Shown here piece after piece: positions 55,847 to 64,000 of a DNA stretch of 64,000 nucleotides. Position numbers and translations under genes: made by a program. Origin of the DNA: Pedobacter borealis DSM 19626 (GTDB lineage Bacteria; Bacteroidota; Bacteroidia; Sphingobacteriales; Sphingobacteriaceae). The stretch is taken from assembly GCF_000708285.2 (NCBI RefSeq), contig NZ_JAUG01000032.1:1-64000 (forward strand), given 5' to 3'. How positions within the stretch are numbered: position 1 is the stretch's first letter; each line of letters begins with the position of its first letter. The notes below the pieces were generated by a model, which did not search any database, had not been told where the DNA came from, and worked only from the letters and a program-made list of their open reading frames with translations.

Positions 55847-55878
55847 TTTAATGGATTTAGAAAAACTATTTTTGTGTT

Positions 55879-56448
55879 ATGATGAAAAAGAAAGTGATTG
55901 TTGCGGTTACAGGTGCCAGCGGATCTATTTATGCAAAGGTTTTATTTGACCGGTTATTAACATTAAAAGATCAGATTGAGGCAGTTGGTGTAGTGATGAG
56001 CGATAATGCAAAAGCGGTTTGGCAATTCGAACTGGGGAACCAGGATTATAACCATTTTAAAGACTTTACCTTTTATAACAAAAACGATTTTAATGCTCCT
56101 TTTGCCTCAGGGTCGGCAAAATACGATACCATGATTATTATTCCTTGTTCTATGGGAACTTTGGGTAGGATAGCACATGGAATATCGAACGATTTGATTT
56201 CAAGGGCAGCAGACGTTGTGTTAAAAGAACGCAGGAAATTAATAGCTGTAGTAAGAGATACCCCGTTCAGTTTAATCCATATCAACAATATGAAAACCGT
56301 AACTGAAGCGGGTGGAATCATCTGTCCGGCCAATCCGTCTTTTTACAGTTTGCCTCAAACAATAGAAGAAGTTGCTGGCACGGTAATTAGCCGGGTGTTA
56401 GACCTGGCAGGTTTCGAGCAGGAAAGTTATCGGTGGCAGGAAGGTTAG
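55879..56448 (+). CDS. ubiX: UbiX-type flavin prenyltransferase
   Basis: 189 residues. Makes prenylated FMN for UbiD-type decarboxylases. Family marks: VTGASGSIYAKVL (near residue 10), IIPCSMGTLGRIAHGISNDL, RAADVVLKERRKLIAVVRDT, INNMKTVTEAGGIICPANPS and FY. No ubiD gene lies in the window. Preceded by a candidate small RNA or attenuator. Confidence 0.92.
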   Translation: MMKKKVIVAVTGASGSIYAKVLFDRLLTLKDQIEAVGVVMSDNAKAVWQFELGNQDYNHFKDFTFYNKNDFNAPFASGSAKYDTMIIIPCSMGTLGRIAHGISNDLISRAADVVLKERRKLIAVVRDTPFSLIHINNMKTVTEAGGIICPANPSFYSLPQTIEEVAGTVISRVLDLAGFEQESYRWQEG

Positions 56449-56572
56449 TGTTTAGTTGATAGTCAGTTATTAACTGAAAACTGCCAATTGTTTTGTTAAT
56501 TCACTGTAATTTGTATGCTATCATGGCGTTAAATTACTAACTCCGAACAAATTTCCTATCTTTGCAGCCTCA

Positions 56573-57895
56573 ATGAAAAAGGTCGCATTTTATACATTAG
56601 GTTGTAAACTCAATTTCTCTGAAACATCAACTATTGGTCGGTTATTTACCGATGCGGGTTATGCTGTAGTAGAGTTTCAGGATCAGGCCGATGTTTATGT
56701 GATTAACACCTGCTCTGTTACGGAGCATGCCGATAAAAAATGCCGTAAAGTTGTTAAAGAAGCTTTAAAATATTCTCCTAATGCCTTTGTAACCATTGTA
56801 GGTTGCTATGCGCAGTTAAAACCACAGGAAATTGCCGAAATAGAAGGTGTTGATATGGTTTTGGGCGCAGCAGAAAAATTCAGGATAGTAGAATATATTA
56901 CCGATTTAACCAAGCAACCGAAAACCCTTATTCATCAGCAAAATATAGAGAAAGTAAACCATAATTTTATTGCCTCTTACTCGATTGGCGATAGGACACG
57001 TACTTTTTTGAAAGTACAGGATGGTTGCGATTATCCTTGTACATACTGTACCATTCCTTTAGCACGCGGTGCAAGTCGTAGCGATACCATTGAAAATGTG
57101 GTGAATCGCGCAAAAATGATTGCAGACAGCGGTGTTAAAGAAATTGTTTTAACTGGTGTAAATCTTGGCGATTTCGGAATTAGAAACGGTCAGCGTGAAG
57201 ATAAGTTTTTTGACCTTGTTAAAGCTTTAGATGAGGTAGAAGGAATTGAAAGAATTCGTATTTCATCTATTGAGCCAAATCTTTTGAGCAATGAGATCAT
57301 TCAGTTTGTATCCACTTCGAAAAGGTTTGTTCCGCATTTTCATATTCCCTTACAATCGGGTTCTGATAAAATTTTAGGTTTAATGCGCCGTCGTTACCGT
57401 AGCGATTTGTATGTAGAGCGTGTTGCCAAAATTAAGGAGGTAATGCCGCACTGTTGTATTGGTGTTGATGTGATTGTTGGTTTCCCAGGTGAAACAAAAG
57501 AAGATTTCTTAGATACCTATCAATTTTTAAATCAGCTCGATATTTCTTATCTACACGTATTTACTTACTCTGAGCGCGAATTAACAGCTGCAGCTGAAAT
57601 GAAAGGTGTTGTGGCGGGCAGCGAGCGGAATGAGCGCAGTAAGATGCTCCATATTTTATCTGATAAAAAACGTAGGGCTTTCTACGAATCTCAAATTGGT
57701 GCTGAAGCTGAAGTGCTTTTCGAGGCAGATCAAAAATCGGGTTACATGCACGGTTTTACCAAAAACTATGTAAAAGTACGTGCCAAATACGATCCGGTTA
57801 TGGTAAATGAATTGAAAGCGGTTAAGCTTTTAGAAATCACTGCCGATGGAGAAGTAGAAGTGGCCGAACTGGAAACTATTCACACGCATCATTAG
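56573..57895 (+). CDS. mtaB: tRNA t6A37 methylthiotransferase MtaB
   Basis: 440 residues. N-terminal UPF0004 domain with TLGCKLNFSET, NTCSVTEHADKKCRK and VGCYAQLKP (three Cys for one 4Fe-4S cluster); radical SAM domain with CDYPCTYCTIPLARG (three Cys for the second); and a short TRAM-like tail. The lead motif and HFHIPLQSGSDKILGLMRRR match MtaB rather than MiaB or RimO. Adds a methylthio group to t6A37 of tRNA. Confidence 0.93.
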   Translation: MKKVAFYTLGCKLNFSETSTIGRLFTDAGYAVVEFQDQADVYVINTCSVTEHADKKCRKVVKEALKYSPNAFVTIVGCYAQLKPQEIAEIEGVDMVLGAAEKFRIVEYITDLTKQPKTLIHQQNIEKVNHNFIASYSIGDRTRTFLKVQDGCDYPCTYCTIPLARGASRSDTIENVVNRAKMIADSGVKEIVLTGVNLGDFGIRNGQREDKFFDLVKALDEVEGIERIRISSIEPNLLSNEIIQFVSTSKRFVPHFHIPLQSGSDKILGLMRRRYRSDLYVERVAKIKEVMPHCCIGVDVIVGFPGETKEDFLDTYQFLNQLDISYLHVFTYSERELTAAAEMKGVVAGSERNERSKMLHILSDKKRRAFYESQIGAEAEVLFEADQKSGYMHGFTKNYVKVRAKYDPVMVNELKAVKLLEITADGEVEVAELETIHTHH

Positions 57896-57941
57896 TTAGT
57901 CCGAAGTCATTAGTCATAAGTCTTCAGTCAAATATCCTTTA

Positions 57942-58059
57942 CTGTCATTCTGAACGCAGTGAAGAATCCTTTGTCTATGAAAGGCTAAACCGCTGAAAGC
58001 GCTTAGATGATAACATTTTGCCGTTACAAGATAGATCCTTCACTGCGTTCAGGATGACA
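57942..58059. repeat. Extragenic palindromic repeat
   Basis: GTCATTCTGAACGCAGTGAA near the left end and TTCACTGCGTTCAGGATGAC at the right are inverted repeats around an 80-base centre. The rest of the 488-base gap holds imperfect direct repeats of CTTTCCGCTTTAGTCTTT type (58295-58355) and no gene. Confidence 0.6.
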
Positions 58060-58383
58060 AATGAACGGAGAAGGAAGACTTGTTTTTGGAATCAGTCTTT
58101 AGCACCTAATATCCCCCTAAGAATTACTGTAATCAGTTAATTAAACCTGATCGGAGCGAACACGAATCCCGATTTTTTTCTATCGGGTGAGTAAAGCGCA
58201 GAGCAGGACTGTACTAACCGATGAAATACAGGACCCTTCTTTTCCAAAATAAAAAAAAGATTTTTACCTGTTTTTCCCAGCTTTAGCCGCTGGTCTTTAG
58301 TCTTTCCGCTTTAGTCTTTTAGCTTTCCGCTTTAATCTTTCAGCTTTGGTCTTTCTTTCCTATCTTCGCAACAAATTATTTGT

Positions 58384-59535
58384 ATGTTTCCTACCGTTTC
58401 ACATTTTTTAGAATACTTATTCGGCATTAATTTACCGCTTCCATTTAATACTTTCGGTGTTTTTGTAGCGCTGGCGTTTGTTGCCGGTTACTGGGCTTTC
58501 ACCAAAGAGCTTAAGCGTAAGGAAGCATTAGGCATACTCTATCCAATTAAAAAGACAATTGTGGTTGGCAAACCTGCTACTACATCAGAGTTGATCATGA
58601 ATGGCCTTTTCGGCTTCGTTATTGGTTATAAACTGGTTTATGCGTTGTCAAACTACAAACTTTTTGTAAATGATGCACAGTCGATTTTAATGTCGACCAA
58701 AGGAAATATAATTGGTGGGTTGTTTTTTGCAGGGCTGTTTGCTTATTGGGATTATACCGAAAAGAATAAACACAAGCTGGATAAACCAAAAGAAACACAG
58801 GTAACCATCCACCCATACCAAACCATGAGTAACCTGATTGTTTGGGCGGCTATATGGGGTTTTTTAGGGGCAAAGTTTTTCGATAACCTAGAATATTGGG
58901 ATGATTTTGTTCAACATCCCATCGAACGGTTATTATCTTTTAGTGGTTTAACTTTTTATGGTGGTTTAATTTGCGGCGGTGCGGCTGTATTAATTATTGC
59001 TAAAAGAAATGGTATTAAACCGCTCCATATGCTCGATGTAGGTGGACCGGGGATGATGCTGGCTTATGCAGTTGGGCGCATTGGTTGCCACTTAGCTGGT
59101 GATGGCGACTGGGGGATTGTAAATTCAAATCCGAAACCATTTTCCTGGCTTCCAGATTGGTTGTGGTCTTACAAATATCCTAATAATGTGGTAGGCGAAG
59201 GTATTCCGATTCCAGGCTGTAGTGGTAAGTTCTGCAACGAACTGGCTCAAGGTGTATACCCAACACCAATTTACGAAGTAATTATATGTTTAATCCTTTT
59301 TGCCTTCTTATGGAAGATTAGGGATAAAATAAAAGCACCTGGTTTAATGTTTGGTATTTACATGATCTTAAACGGTATGGAGCGCTTCTGTATCGAATTA
59401 ATTCGTGTAAATTCAAAATATCATGTTTTTGGCTTGCCGCCTTTTACCCAGGCAGAAATGATTTCTACTTTCCTTGTGGTTGGCGGTATTGCACTAAGTG
59501 CTTATGCTTTAAGGAACAAGAATCAACTGGCTTAA
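58384..59535 (+). CDS. lgt: Prolipoprotein diacylglyceryl transferase
   Basis: 383 residues, about seven membrane helices, longer than the enterobacterial enzyme as usual in Bacteroidota because of an extended first loop. YGGLICGGAAVL, GRIGCHLAGDGDWGIV (the Lgt signature region), GVYPTPIYEVII and NGMERFCIELIRVN are characteristic. Transfers diacylglycerol to the lipobox Cys of lipoproteins, of which this window encodes at least ten. ATG lies 1-3 bases after a T-rich stretch. Confidence 0.92.
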   Translation: MFPTVSHFLEYLFGINLPLPFNTFGVFVALAFVAGYWAFTKELKRKEALGILYPIKKTIVVGKPATTSELIMNGLFGFVIGYKLVYALSNYKLFVNDAQSILMSTKGNIIGGLFFAGLFAYWDYTEKNKHKLDKPKETQVTIHPYQTMSNLIVWAAIWGFLGAKFFDNLEYWDDFVQHPIERLLSFSGLTFYGGLICGGAAVLIIAKRNGIKPLHMLDVGGPGMMLAYAVGRIGCHLAGDGDWGIVNSNPKPFSWLPDWLWSYKYPNNVVGEGIPIPGCSGKFCNELAQGVYPTPIYEVIICLILFAFLWKIRDKIKAPGLMFGIYMILNGMERFCIELIRVNSKYHVFGLPPFTQAEMISTFLVVGGIALSAYALRNKNQLA

Positions 59536-59590
59536 TGCGCTATAAGTTCATTTATAATCCAATAAACGCCTCGTTTTATTGTTAATAGCT

Positions 59591-60382
59591 ATGAATTACG
59601 AATTACTGTGTACAAAGGTAATATCGATTGTAAGGCTTACGGGAAATTTTATCCGTAAAGAAGCAATGCAGTTCGATGTTCAAAAAATAGAGTACAAAGG
59701 ATTAAATGACATGGTTTCTTATGTTGATAAAACAGCAGAGCAGAAACTGGTTCAAAATCTTGAAAAATTAATTCCCGATGCAGGTTTTATAACCGAAGAG
59801 AAAACCATCAACCGTACGGGTAAAACTTATACCTGGATAATTGATCCCTTGGATGGTACAACCAACTTTATCCATGGCATTCCCGCTTACGGCATCAGCG
59901 TAGCACTTTATGAAGATGGATTACCCATTATCGGCGTAGTTTACGAATTAAATAGGGGAGAAATGTTTTATTCATATAAAGGCGGACCTGCCCTTATGAA
60001 TAAGAAAGAAATTAAAGTTTCTACTAATCCTGATCTAAAATCGAGTTTGTTGGCTACAGGCTTTCCATATTATCAGTTTGATAAACAGCCTCAATATTTG
60101 AAATTATTGACGGAAATGATGCAGAAAAGCCACGGTGTACGTAGAATTGGTGCGGCAGCAATAGATCTGGTATATACAGCCTGTGGGCGTTTCGATGCTT
60201 TTTTTGAATACAATCTGCAGCAATGGGATTTTGCAGCCGGATGCTTTATCGTGCAGCAGGCAGGAGGAGAAGTGTACGATTTCTCAGGTGGAAATGATTA
60301 CTTTGAAAAAAGAGAGATATTGGCTACCAATGGTAAACTTACTACTGAAATGTTAACTGCGATTAAGCAGTATTTTAATTAG
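59591..60382 (+). CDS. Inositol monophosphatase family phosphatase
   Basis: 263 residues from ATG 59591 (an upstream TTG at 59579 is possible). FIG/IMPase fold: metal-binding Glu-Glu in GFITEEKT, IIDPLDGTTNFIHGIPAYGI, and the C-terminal WDFAAGCFIVQQAGGEVYDF. Hydrolyses a phosphate monoester such as inositol 1-phosphate, or acts in 3'-phosphoadenosine 5'-phosphate turnover (CysQ-like); the pattern favours SuhB-type IMPase. Monocistronic. Confidence 0.9.
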   Translation: MNYELLCTKVISIVRLTGNFIRKEAMQFDVQKIEYKGLNDMVSYVDKTAEQKLVQNLEKLIPDAGFITEEKTINRTGKTYTWIIDPLDGTTNFIHGIPAYGISVALYEDGLPIIGVVYELNRGEMFYSYKGGPALMNKKEIKVSTNPDLKSSLLATGFPYYQFDKQPQYLKLLTEMMQKSHGVRRIGAAAIDLVYTACGRFDAFFEYNLQQWDFAAGCFIVQQAGGEVYDFSGGNDYFEKREILATNGKLTTEMLTAIKQYFN

Positions 60383-60386
60383 AAGT

Positions 60387-60456
60387 ATCGTCATGCTGAA
60401 TTTATTTCAGCATCTTTTCTGCAATTAAGACCCTGAAATAAATTCAGGGTGACGAC
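60387..60456. repeat. Twin-palindrome REP-like element, inverted copy
   Basis: GCTGAATTTATTTCAGC and CCCTGAAATAAATTCAGGG, the reverse complement of the element at 43045-43114 including flanking CGTCAT and GACGAC. Confidence 0.7.
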
Positions 60457-60468
60457 TCGTTTGCAACA

Positions 60469-60500
60469 AAAAAGGTCCCGATTCTCATCAGGACCTTTTC
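60469..60500. terminator. Bidirectional terminator
   Basis: AAAAGGTCC and GGACCTTTT form a stem between two convergent genes, with A and T runs on both sides. Confidence 0.8.
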
Positions 60501-60529
60501 ACTATATGTACTATGAAAAATGCACAATT

Positions 60530-61081
60530 TTAAAGCGCCTCAGAAACTACTTCTGTAACTTCTGGTACCATTCTCTGCAATAAGTTTTGGATACCAGATT
60601 TAAGCGTAATGGTAGAAGATGGACAACCGCTGCAAGAACCGCGTAATTCTACCGTAACCACGCCTTCATCGAAAGATTTGTATGTAATTGCACCACCATC
60701 CTGTTCAACAGCCGGGCGTACATAATCGTGCAGAATCTGCTGAATTTTAATTTCAGTTTCTGTACCCTCAAAAGCTGGAGCCTCTTCAGCAGTTGCTTCT
60801 TTAATTTTTAATTCAGATTCTACTGCTCCTTTAACAAATTCTTTTAAAATGGCTTCAATATCAGCCCATTCTGCATCCTCTGTTTTGGTAATGGTAACAA
60901 AATTACTGGCGAAAAAAACGCCAGAAACAAAGTTGAACTTAAATAACTCTTTAGCAAAAGGCGAATGTTCTGCACTCTCTTTAGTCGCAAAATCCTCACT
61001 GCCATTTATTAACAGCTTGTTTACCATGAATTTCATGGTAGCTGGATTTGGAGTCTGTTCTGTATATACGTTAATCGTCAT
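60530..61081 (-). CDS. NifU-like Fe-S scaffold protein
   Basis: 183 residues. N-terminal Nfu_N domain (TEQTPNPATMKFMVNKLL) and C-terminal NifU domain with GSCSGCPSSTITLKSGIQNL, whose CxxC binds a bridging 4Fe-4S cluster. Architecture equals mitochondrial NFU1 and bacterial Nfu carriers that deliver clusters to targets such as lipoyl synthase or MtaB-type enzymes. Monocistronic. Confidence 0.92.
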   Translation of the reverse strand: MTINVYTEQTPNPATMKFMVNKLLINGSEDFATKESAEHSPFAKELFKFNFVSGVFFASNFVTITKTEDAEWADIEAILKEFVKGAVESELKIKEATAEEAPAFEGTETEIKIQQILHDYVRPAVEQDGGAITYKSFDEGVVTVELRGSCSGCPSSTITLKSGIQNLLQRMVPEVTEVVSEAL

Positions 61082-61168
61082 GTCTTAATCAATTTGAATA
61101 AACAAAATTAACAATTACTCACTAATAAAACCTTTGTAAGCTGTCTGCTTAACGTCAATTTAATTTGG

Positions 61169-62515
61169 CTAGAAAATGCCAGTATAATTAAAAGGTGTAA
61201 TCGTTCTCAATTGTACTTTAACAGCTTCAGAAACGGCTAAGCCTTCAATAAACTCGGCAATGCTTGCTGCATTGATTTTTGAATTTGTTCTGGTTAATTC
61301 TTTTAGGGCTTCGTAAGGGTTAGGGTAGTTCTCTCTTCTTAAAACCGTTTGAATAGCCTCGGCAACAACTGCCCAGTTTTCGTCCAAATCGGCATGTAAA
61401 GCAGCTTCATTTAATAAAATCTTGTTTAATCCGCGCAGCGTAGAATTAATAGCAATTAAGGTATGTCCAAAAGGAACGCCTACGTTTCTTAAAACAGTAG
61501 AGTCAGTTAAGTCTCTCTGTAAGCGTGAGATTGGCAATTTAGCAGCAAAAAATTCGAATAAAGCATTGGCAATTCCTGCATTTCCTTCAGCGTTTTCGAA
61601 ATCGATAGGGTTAACCTTATGTGGCATAGCCGACGAACCGATTTCTCCAGCCTTGATTTTCTGTTTAAAATAGTTTTTAGAAATATACGTCCAGATATCT
61701 CTGTCTAAATCTATAATAATGTTGTTTATGCGTTTTAAAGCATCACATTGAGCTGCAAATTGATCGTAATGTTCAATTTGTGTAGTATGTTGCGCACGTG
61801 TTAAGCCCAAAGTCTCGTTAACAAACTGGTTAGAGAAATTAACCCAGTTTACAGTAGGGTAAGCAATATGGTGTGCGTTGAAGTTTCCGGTAGCGCCACC
61901 AAATTTTGCACTATTAGGGATATTTTTTAAACTTTCTACCTGAATAGCCAAGCGTTCGGCGAAAACCAAAAATTCTTTGCCTAATTTGGTAGGAGAGGCC
62001 GGCTGGCCATGTGTATGTGCCAACATCGGAATATCTTTCCACTCAGTAGCCAGGGCATTTATCTTTTCAATCAGTGTATTAATTGCCGGATAATAACTTT
62101 CATTCAATGCTAATTTAATAGAATAAGGAATGGCAGTATTATTAATGTCCTGAGAGGTTAACCCGAAGTGGATAAACTCTTTATAGTGCTGAAGTGATAA
62201 CGTATCGAATTTACTTTTGATAAAATATTCAACAGCTTTAACATCATGGTTGGTTACTTTTTCAGTTTCCTTAATTTCTAAGGCATCAACTTCTGAGAAA
62301 TTTTCGTGGATTTCGCGTAGTTGGCCATAAAGATTTTTATCAAAATTTTCTAAGCCAGGCAAGTTGATTTCGCAAAGTGCGATAAAATATTCGATTTCTA
62401 CAAAAACACGGTATTTGATTAAGGCTTCTTCAGAAAAGTAAGCAGCTAAACTTTCGGTTGTTTTTCTGTAACGGCCATCAACTGGTGAAATAGCTTGTAG
62501 TGATGTTAAATTCAT
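61169..62515 (-). CDS. purB: Adenylosuccinate lyase
   Basis: 448 residues. Cleaves SAICAR and adenylosuccinate in purine synthesis. Opening SLQAISPVDGRYRKTT, HDVKAVEYFIK, AHTHGQPASPTKLGKE (catalytic His) and the superfamily signature GSSAMPHKVNPIDFENAEGN are all present. E. coli-type PurB length. A hairpin terminator lies upstream, belonging to the tiny lipoprotein gene. Confidence 0.96.
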   Translation of the reverse strand: MNLTSLQAISPVDGRYRKTTESLAAYFSEEALIKYRVFVEIEYFIALCEINLPGLENFDKNLYGQLREIHENFSEVDALEIKETEKVTNHDVKAVEYFIKSKFDTLSLQHYKEFIHFGLTSQDINNTAIPYSIKLALNESYYPAINTLIEKINALATEWKDIPMLAHTHGQPASPTKLGKEFLVFAERLAIQVESLKNIPNSAKFGGATGNFNAHHIAYPTVNWVNFSNQFVNETLGLTRAQHTTQIEHYDQFAAQCDALKRINNIIIDLDRDIWTYISKNYFKQKIKAGEIGSSAMPHKVNPIDFENAEGNAGIANALFEFFAAKLPISRLQRDLTDSTVLRNVGVPFGHTLIAINSTLRGLNKILLNEAALHADLDENWAVVAEAIQTVLRRENYPNPYEALKELTRTNSKINAASIAEFIEGLAVSEAVKVQLRTITPFNYTGIF

Positions 62516-62595
62516 TATGCGGATTATATTTTTGCCGCAAATTTACTACAATTGATGGATTTTAAGGTCTTGATTCCTAGAAATTAATATAAAAT

Positions 62596-62625
62596 AAAAA
62601 AGCCTAGAATTTCCAAGGCTTTTTT
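62596..62625 (-). terminator. Terminator of lipoprotein copy 1
   Basis: AAAAAAGCCT and AGGCTTTTT arms, stem of about ten pairs, 17 bases after the stop codon of the gene at 62642-62809. Confidence 0.75.
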
Positions 62626-62641
62626 GAAGTAATAGCTAAAA

Positions 62642-62809
62642 CTATTTTTTAGTTGTGTCTTTAACGGTTGTATCTTTCACTGTAGTATCTACTACTGTAG
62701 AATCAACTTTAGATGAATCAGTTGCGCCATCTTTTTTTTCTGATTTACAAGCAACAACGGATAGGGATAAAGCTAGAGCTAAAAAGCCCATTTTGAATGC
62801 ATTTTTCAT
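62642..62809 (-). CDS. Tiny Thr/Asp-rich lipoprotein, copy 1
   Basis: 55 residues. MKNAFKMGFLALALSLSVVA then Cys21 (lipobox VVAC), KSEKKDGATDSSKV and a tail of DTTVK repeats. It is the shortest of four tandem paralogues and carries Met for Leu at residue 7. Probably an abundant surface or periplasmic lipopeptide; function unknown. Confidence 0.75.
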   Translation of the reverse strand: MKNAFKMGFLALALSLSVVACKSEKKDGATDSSKVDSTVVDTTVKDTTVKDTTKK

Positions 62810-62894
62810 TTTTTTTTAATTTGTTTGGTTTTGAAAATTAATTAATTGCTAATTTATACAAAAAAAGACAAGAATTAACCCTGTTTTCTTGAAT

Positions 62895-62929
62895 AAAAAA
62901 GGTCACGATATAAAAACGCGACCTTTTTT
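62895..62929 (-). terminator. Terminator of lipoprotein copy 2
   Basis: AAAAAAGGTC and GACCTTTTTT arms with an inner CG pair, 21 bases after the stop at 62950. Confidence 0.75.
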
Positions 62930-62949
62930 AGGTTATTTAGTAAAAATAA

Positions 62950-63171
62950 CTAGTGTTTTACTTCTTCTTTTGTAGCAGTAGCTTTAATTGTAGTGTCTTT
63001 TACAGTAGAATCTTTAACTGTAGTATCAACAGCAGTTGTATCAGTAATAATAGTTGATGAATCTGTAACTGTTGTGTCAGCACCATCAGCTTTTTTACCT
63101 GATTCGCCGCAAGCAGCAACTGTTAAAGATAGAGCTAGGGCTAAAAAGCCTAATTTGAATGCATTTTTCAT
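62950..63171 (-). CDS. Tiny Thr/Asp-rich lipoprotein, copy 2
   Basis: 73 residues. Same signal peptide (MKNAFKLGFLALALSL) but lipobox TVAAC and GESGKKADGADTT after it. Tail alternates Thr, Asp, Val and Lys (DTTAVDTTVKDSTVKDTTIK) and ends EEVKH. Preceded by the shared GGGTTACC motif. Confidence 0.78.
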   Translation of the reverse strand: MKNAFKLGFLALALSLTVAACGESGKKADGADTTVTDSSTIITDTTAVDTTVKDSTVKDTTIKATATKEEVKH

Positions 63172-63247
63172 TTTGATATTTGTTTAGGGTTACTATCTAC
63201 CGTTAATGCCTAAAATGTTAAAAGGTAACCCGTTTTTTTGATAAAAT

Positions 63248-63284
63248 AAAAAAGCCTTTGAAAAATGAATTTCCAAAGGCTTTT
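63248..63284 (-). terminator. Terminator of lipoprotein copy 3
   Basis: AAAAGCCTTTGAAA and TTTCCAAAGGCTTTT arms, 18 bases after the stop at 63302. Confidence 0.75.
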
Positions 63285-63301
63285 CTTATAAGTAAGTTAA
63301 A

Positions 63302-63520
63302 TTAGTGTTTAACTTCAGTTTTTTCTGTAGTAGTTTTTACAGTAGTATCTTTTACTGTAGAATCTTTTACTGTAGTATCTTTTTTAGTAGTGTCAGTAAT
63401 TACAGTTGAAGAATCAGTAGCTGTAGTATCAGCACCTTCTGCTTTTTTTTCTGATTTACAAGCAACAACTGATAAAGATAAAGCTAAAGCTAAAAAGCCT
63501 AATTTGAATGCATTTTTCAT
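63302..63520 (-). CDS. Tiny Thr/Asp-rich lipoprotein, copy 3
   Basis: 72 residues. MKNAFKLGFLALALSLSVVA, Cys21, KSEKKAEGADTTATDSSTV, then TDTTKKDTTVKDSTVKDTTV and TEKTEVKH. Nearly identical to copy 4, so the latest duplication probably made these two. Confidence 0.8.
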   Translation of the reverse strand: MKNAFKLGFLALALSLSVVACKSEKKAEGADTTATDSSTVITDTTKKDTTVKDSTVKDTTVKTTTEKTEVKH

Positions 63521-63603
63521 TTTTGAGTATTTTTTAAGTAATTAATTAATTTATCCTTAATACCGGTAAATAGAAAAGGTAACCCAAATAAATTAAAAAA
63601 AAT

Positions 63604-63640
63604 AAAAAAGGCTCCTAATGCTAAATCAGGAGCCTTTTTT
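63604..63640 (-). terminator. Terminator of lipoprotein copy 4
   Basis: AAAAAAGGCTCCT and AGGAGCCTTTTTT arms, 17 bases after the stop at 63657. Confidence 0.8.
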
Positions 63641-63656
63641 TATGAGTAAAGTTAGA

Positions 63657-63875
63657 CTAGTGTTTAACTTCAGTTTTTTCTGTAGTAGTTTTTACAGTTG
63701 TATCTTTTACTGTAGAATCTTTCACTGTAGTATCTTTTGCAGTAGTATCAGTAACGATAGTAGAAGAATCAGTTAAAGTAGTATCAGCACCTTCAGCTTT
63801 TTTCTCTGAGTTACAAGCAACAACTGATAAAGATAAAGCTAAAGCTAAAAAGCCTAATTTGAATGCATTTTTCAT
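63657..63875 (-). CDS. Tiny Thr/Asp-rich lipoprotein, copy 4
   Basis: 72 residues. Same plan as copy 3: signal peptide and lipobox VVAC, NSEKKAEGADTTLTDSST, then DTTAKDTTVKDSTVKDTTVK and TEKTEVKH. It has the best promoter of the array (63916-63951). Low-complexity tail suggests an extended, disordered chain on the lipid anchor. Confidence 0.8.
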   Translation of the reverse strand: MKNAFKLGFLALALSLSVVACNSEKKAEGADTTLTDSSTIVTDTTAKDTTVKDSTVKDTTVKTTTEKTEVKH

Positions 63876-63915
63876 TTTTGAATTTTTTTAAGTAATTAAT
63901 TTCTTATTAATGCCA

Positions 63916-63951
63916 CAAAGGTAAAAAGGTAACCCGACAATTTACAAAAAA
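63916..63951 (-). promoter_or_regulatory. Promoter of lipoprotein copy 4
   Basis: On the minus strand TTTTTTG (63951-63945), 21-base spacer, then TACCTTTG (63923-63916), an exact TAnnTTTG box. GGGTTACC, which recurs before copies 2 and 3, lies in the spacer. Confidence 0.65.
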
Positions 63952-64000
63952 GTTAAAATATTTTTTTTCCGAGGTTTGGGTTACCGTTTGCTTTAAGTTT

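Overview
This window reads as chromosomal DNA of a Bacteroidota bacterium, most likely a Sphingobacteriaceae member close to Pedobacter (inference from protein families, AT-rich base use, TAnnTTTG promoter boxes and weak Shine-Dalgarno signals). No tRNA, rRNA, CRISPR array, phage or complete insertion sequence was found.

Layout. 1-944: 3' part of a YncE-like beta-propeller. 945-2656: repeat-rich DNA with a 21-bp tandem repeat. 2657-7829: two inverted, paralogous two-gene modules, each a lipoprotein with a JAB/JAMM-like metalloprotease motif plus a small exported partner, flanking a RadC-like relic without its metal site. 8242-9015: unknown gene. 9552-14567: glycan use (GH35, a GH109-type protein, a NahK-like sugar kinase). 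14811-16933: GtrA, CDP-alcohol phosphatidyltransferase and PhyH-type dioxygenase. 17171-18380: a tandemly duplicated non-coding unit full of short palindromes, one copy interrupted by a MITE with terminal repeats and target duplication. 18482-24810: SDR, a siderophore-type TonB receptor with PepSY partner, AHSA1, an Rdx-family thioredoxin-like protein and a small hypothetical. 25060-36913: a polysaccharide utilisation locus with hybrid two-component regulator, BNR-4 protein, double GH43, GH105, SusE-like lipoproteins and GH16; four of these genes carry frameshifts, a nonsense codon or a deletion junction, and no SusC/SusD pair is present. 37143-42726: OmpA-like lipoprotein, a Nudix-type regulator with a perfect palindromic operator, and galT-galK-sodium/sugar symporter. 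43181-43554: an antiporter fragment cut at a direct repeat. 43845-52783: RRM protein, SASA esterase, GH127, OmpA/MotB lipoprotein, HPP protein and small hypotheticals. 53075-62515: OB-fold-like protein, PAS histidine kinase, UbiX, MtaB, Lgt, inositol-phosphatase family, NifU-like and PurB. 62642-63875: four tandem copies of a tiny Thr/Asp-rich lipoprotein, each with its own terminator.

How the genes fit together. GH35, GH127, GH43 and GH105 with galT/galK and the sodium/sugar symporter point to breakdown of arabinogalactan- or pectin-like plant glycans and Leloir catabolism of released galactose. The galactose operon looks intact and controlled by the Nudix regulator, whereas the neighbouring locus (30.6-36.9 kb) is decaying. 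The most novel candidates are the inverted JAB-lipoprotein modules, the small structured RNA before ubiX, the lipoprotein array and the MITE inserted in a duplicated repeat unit.
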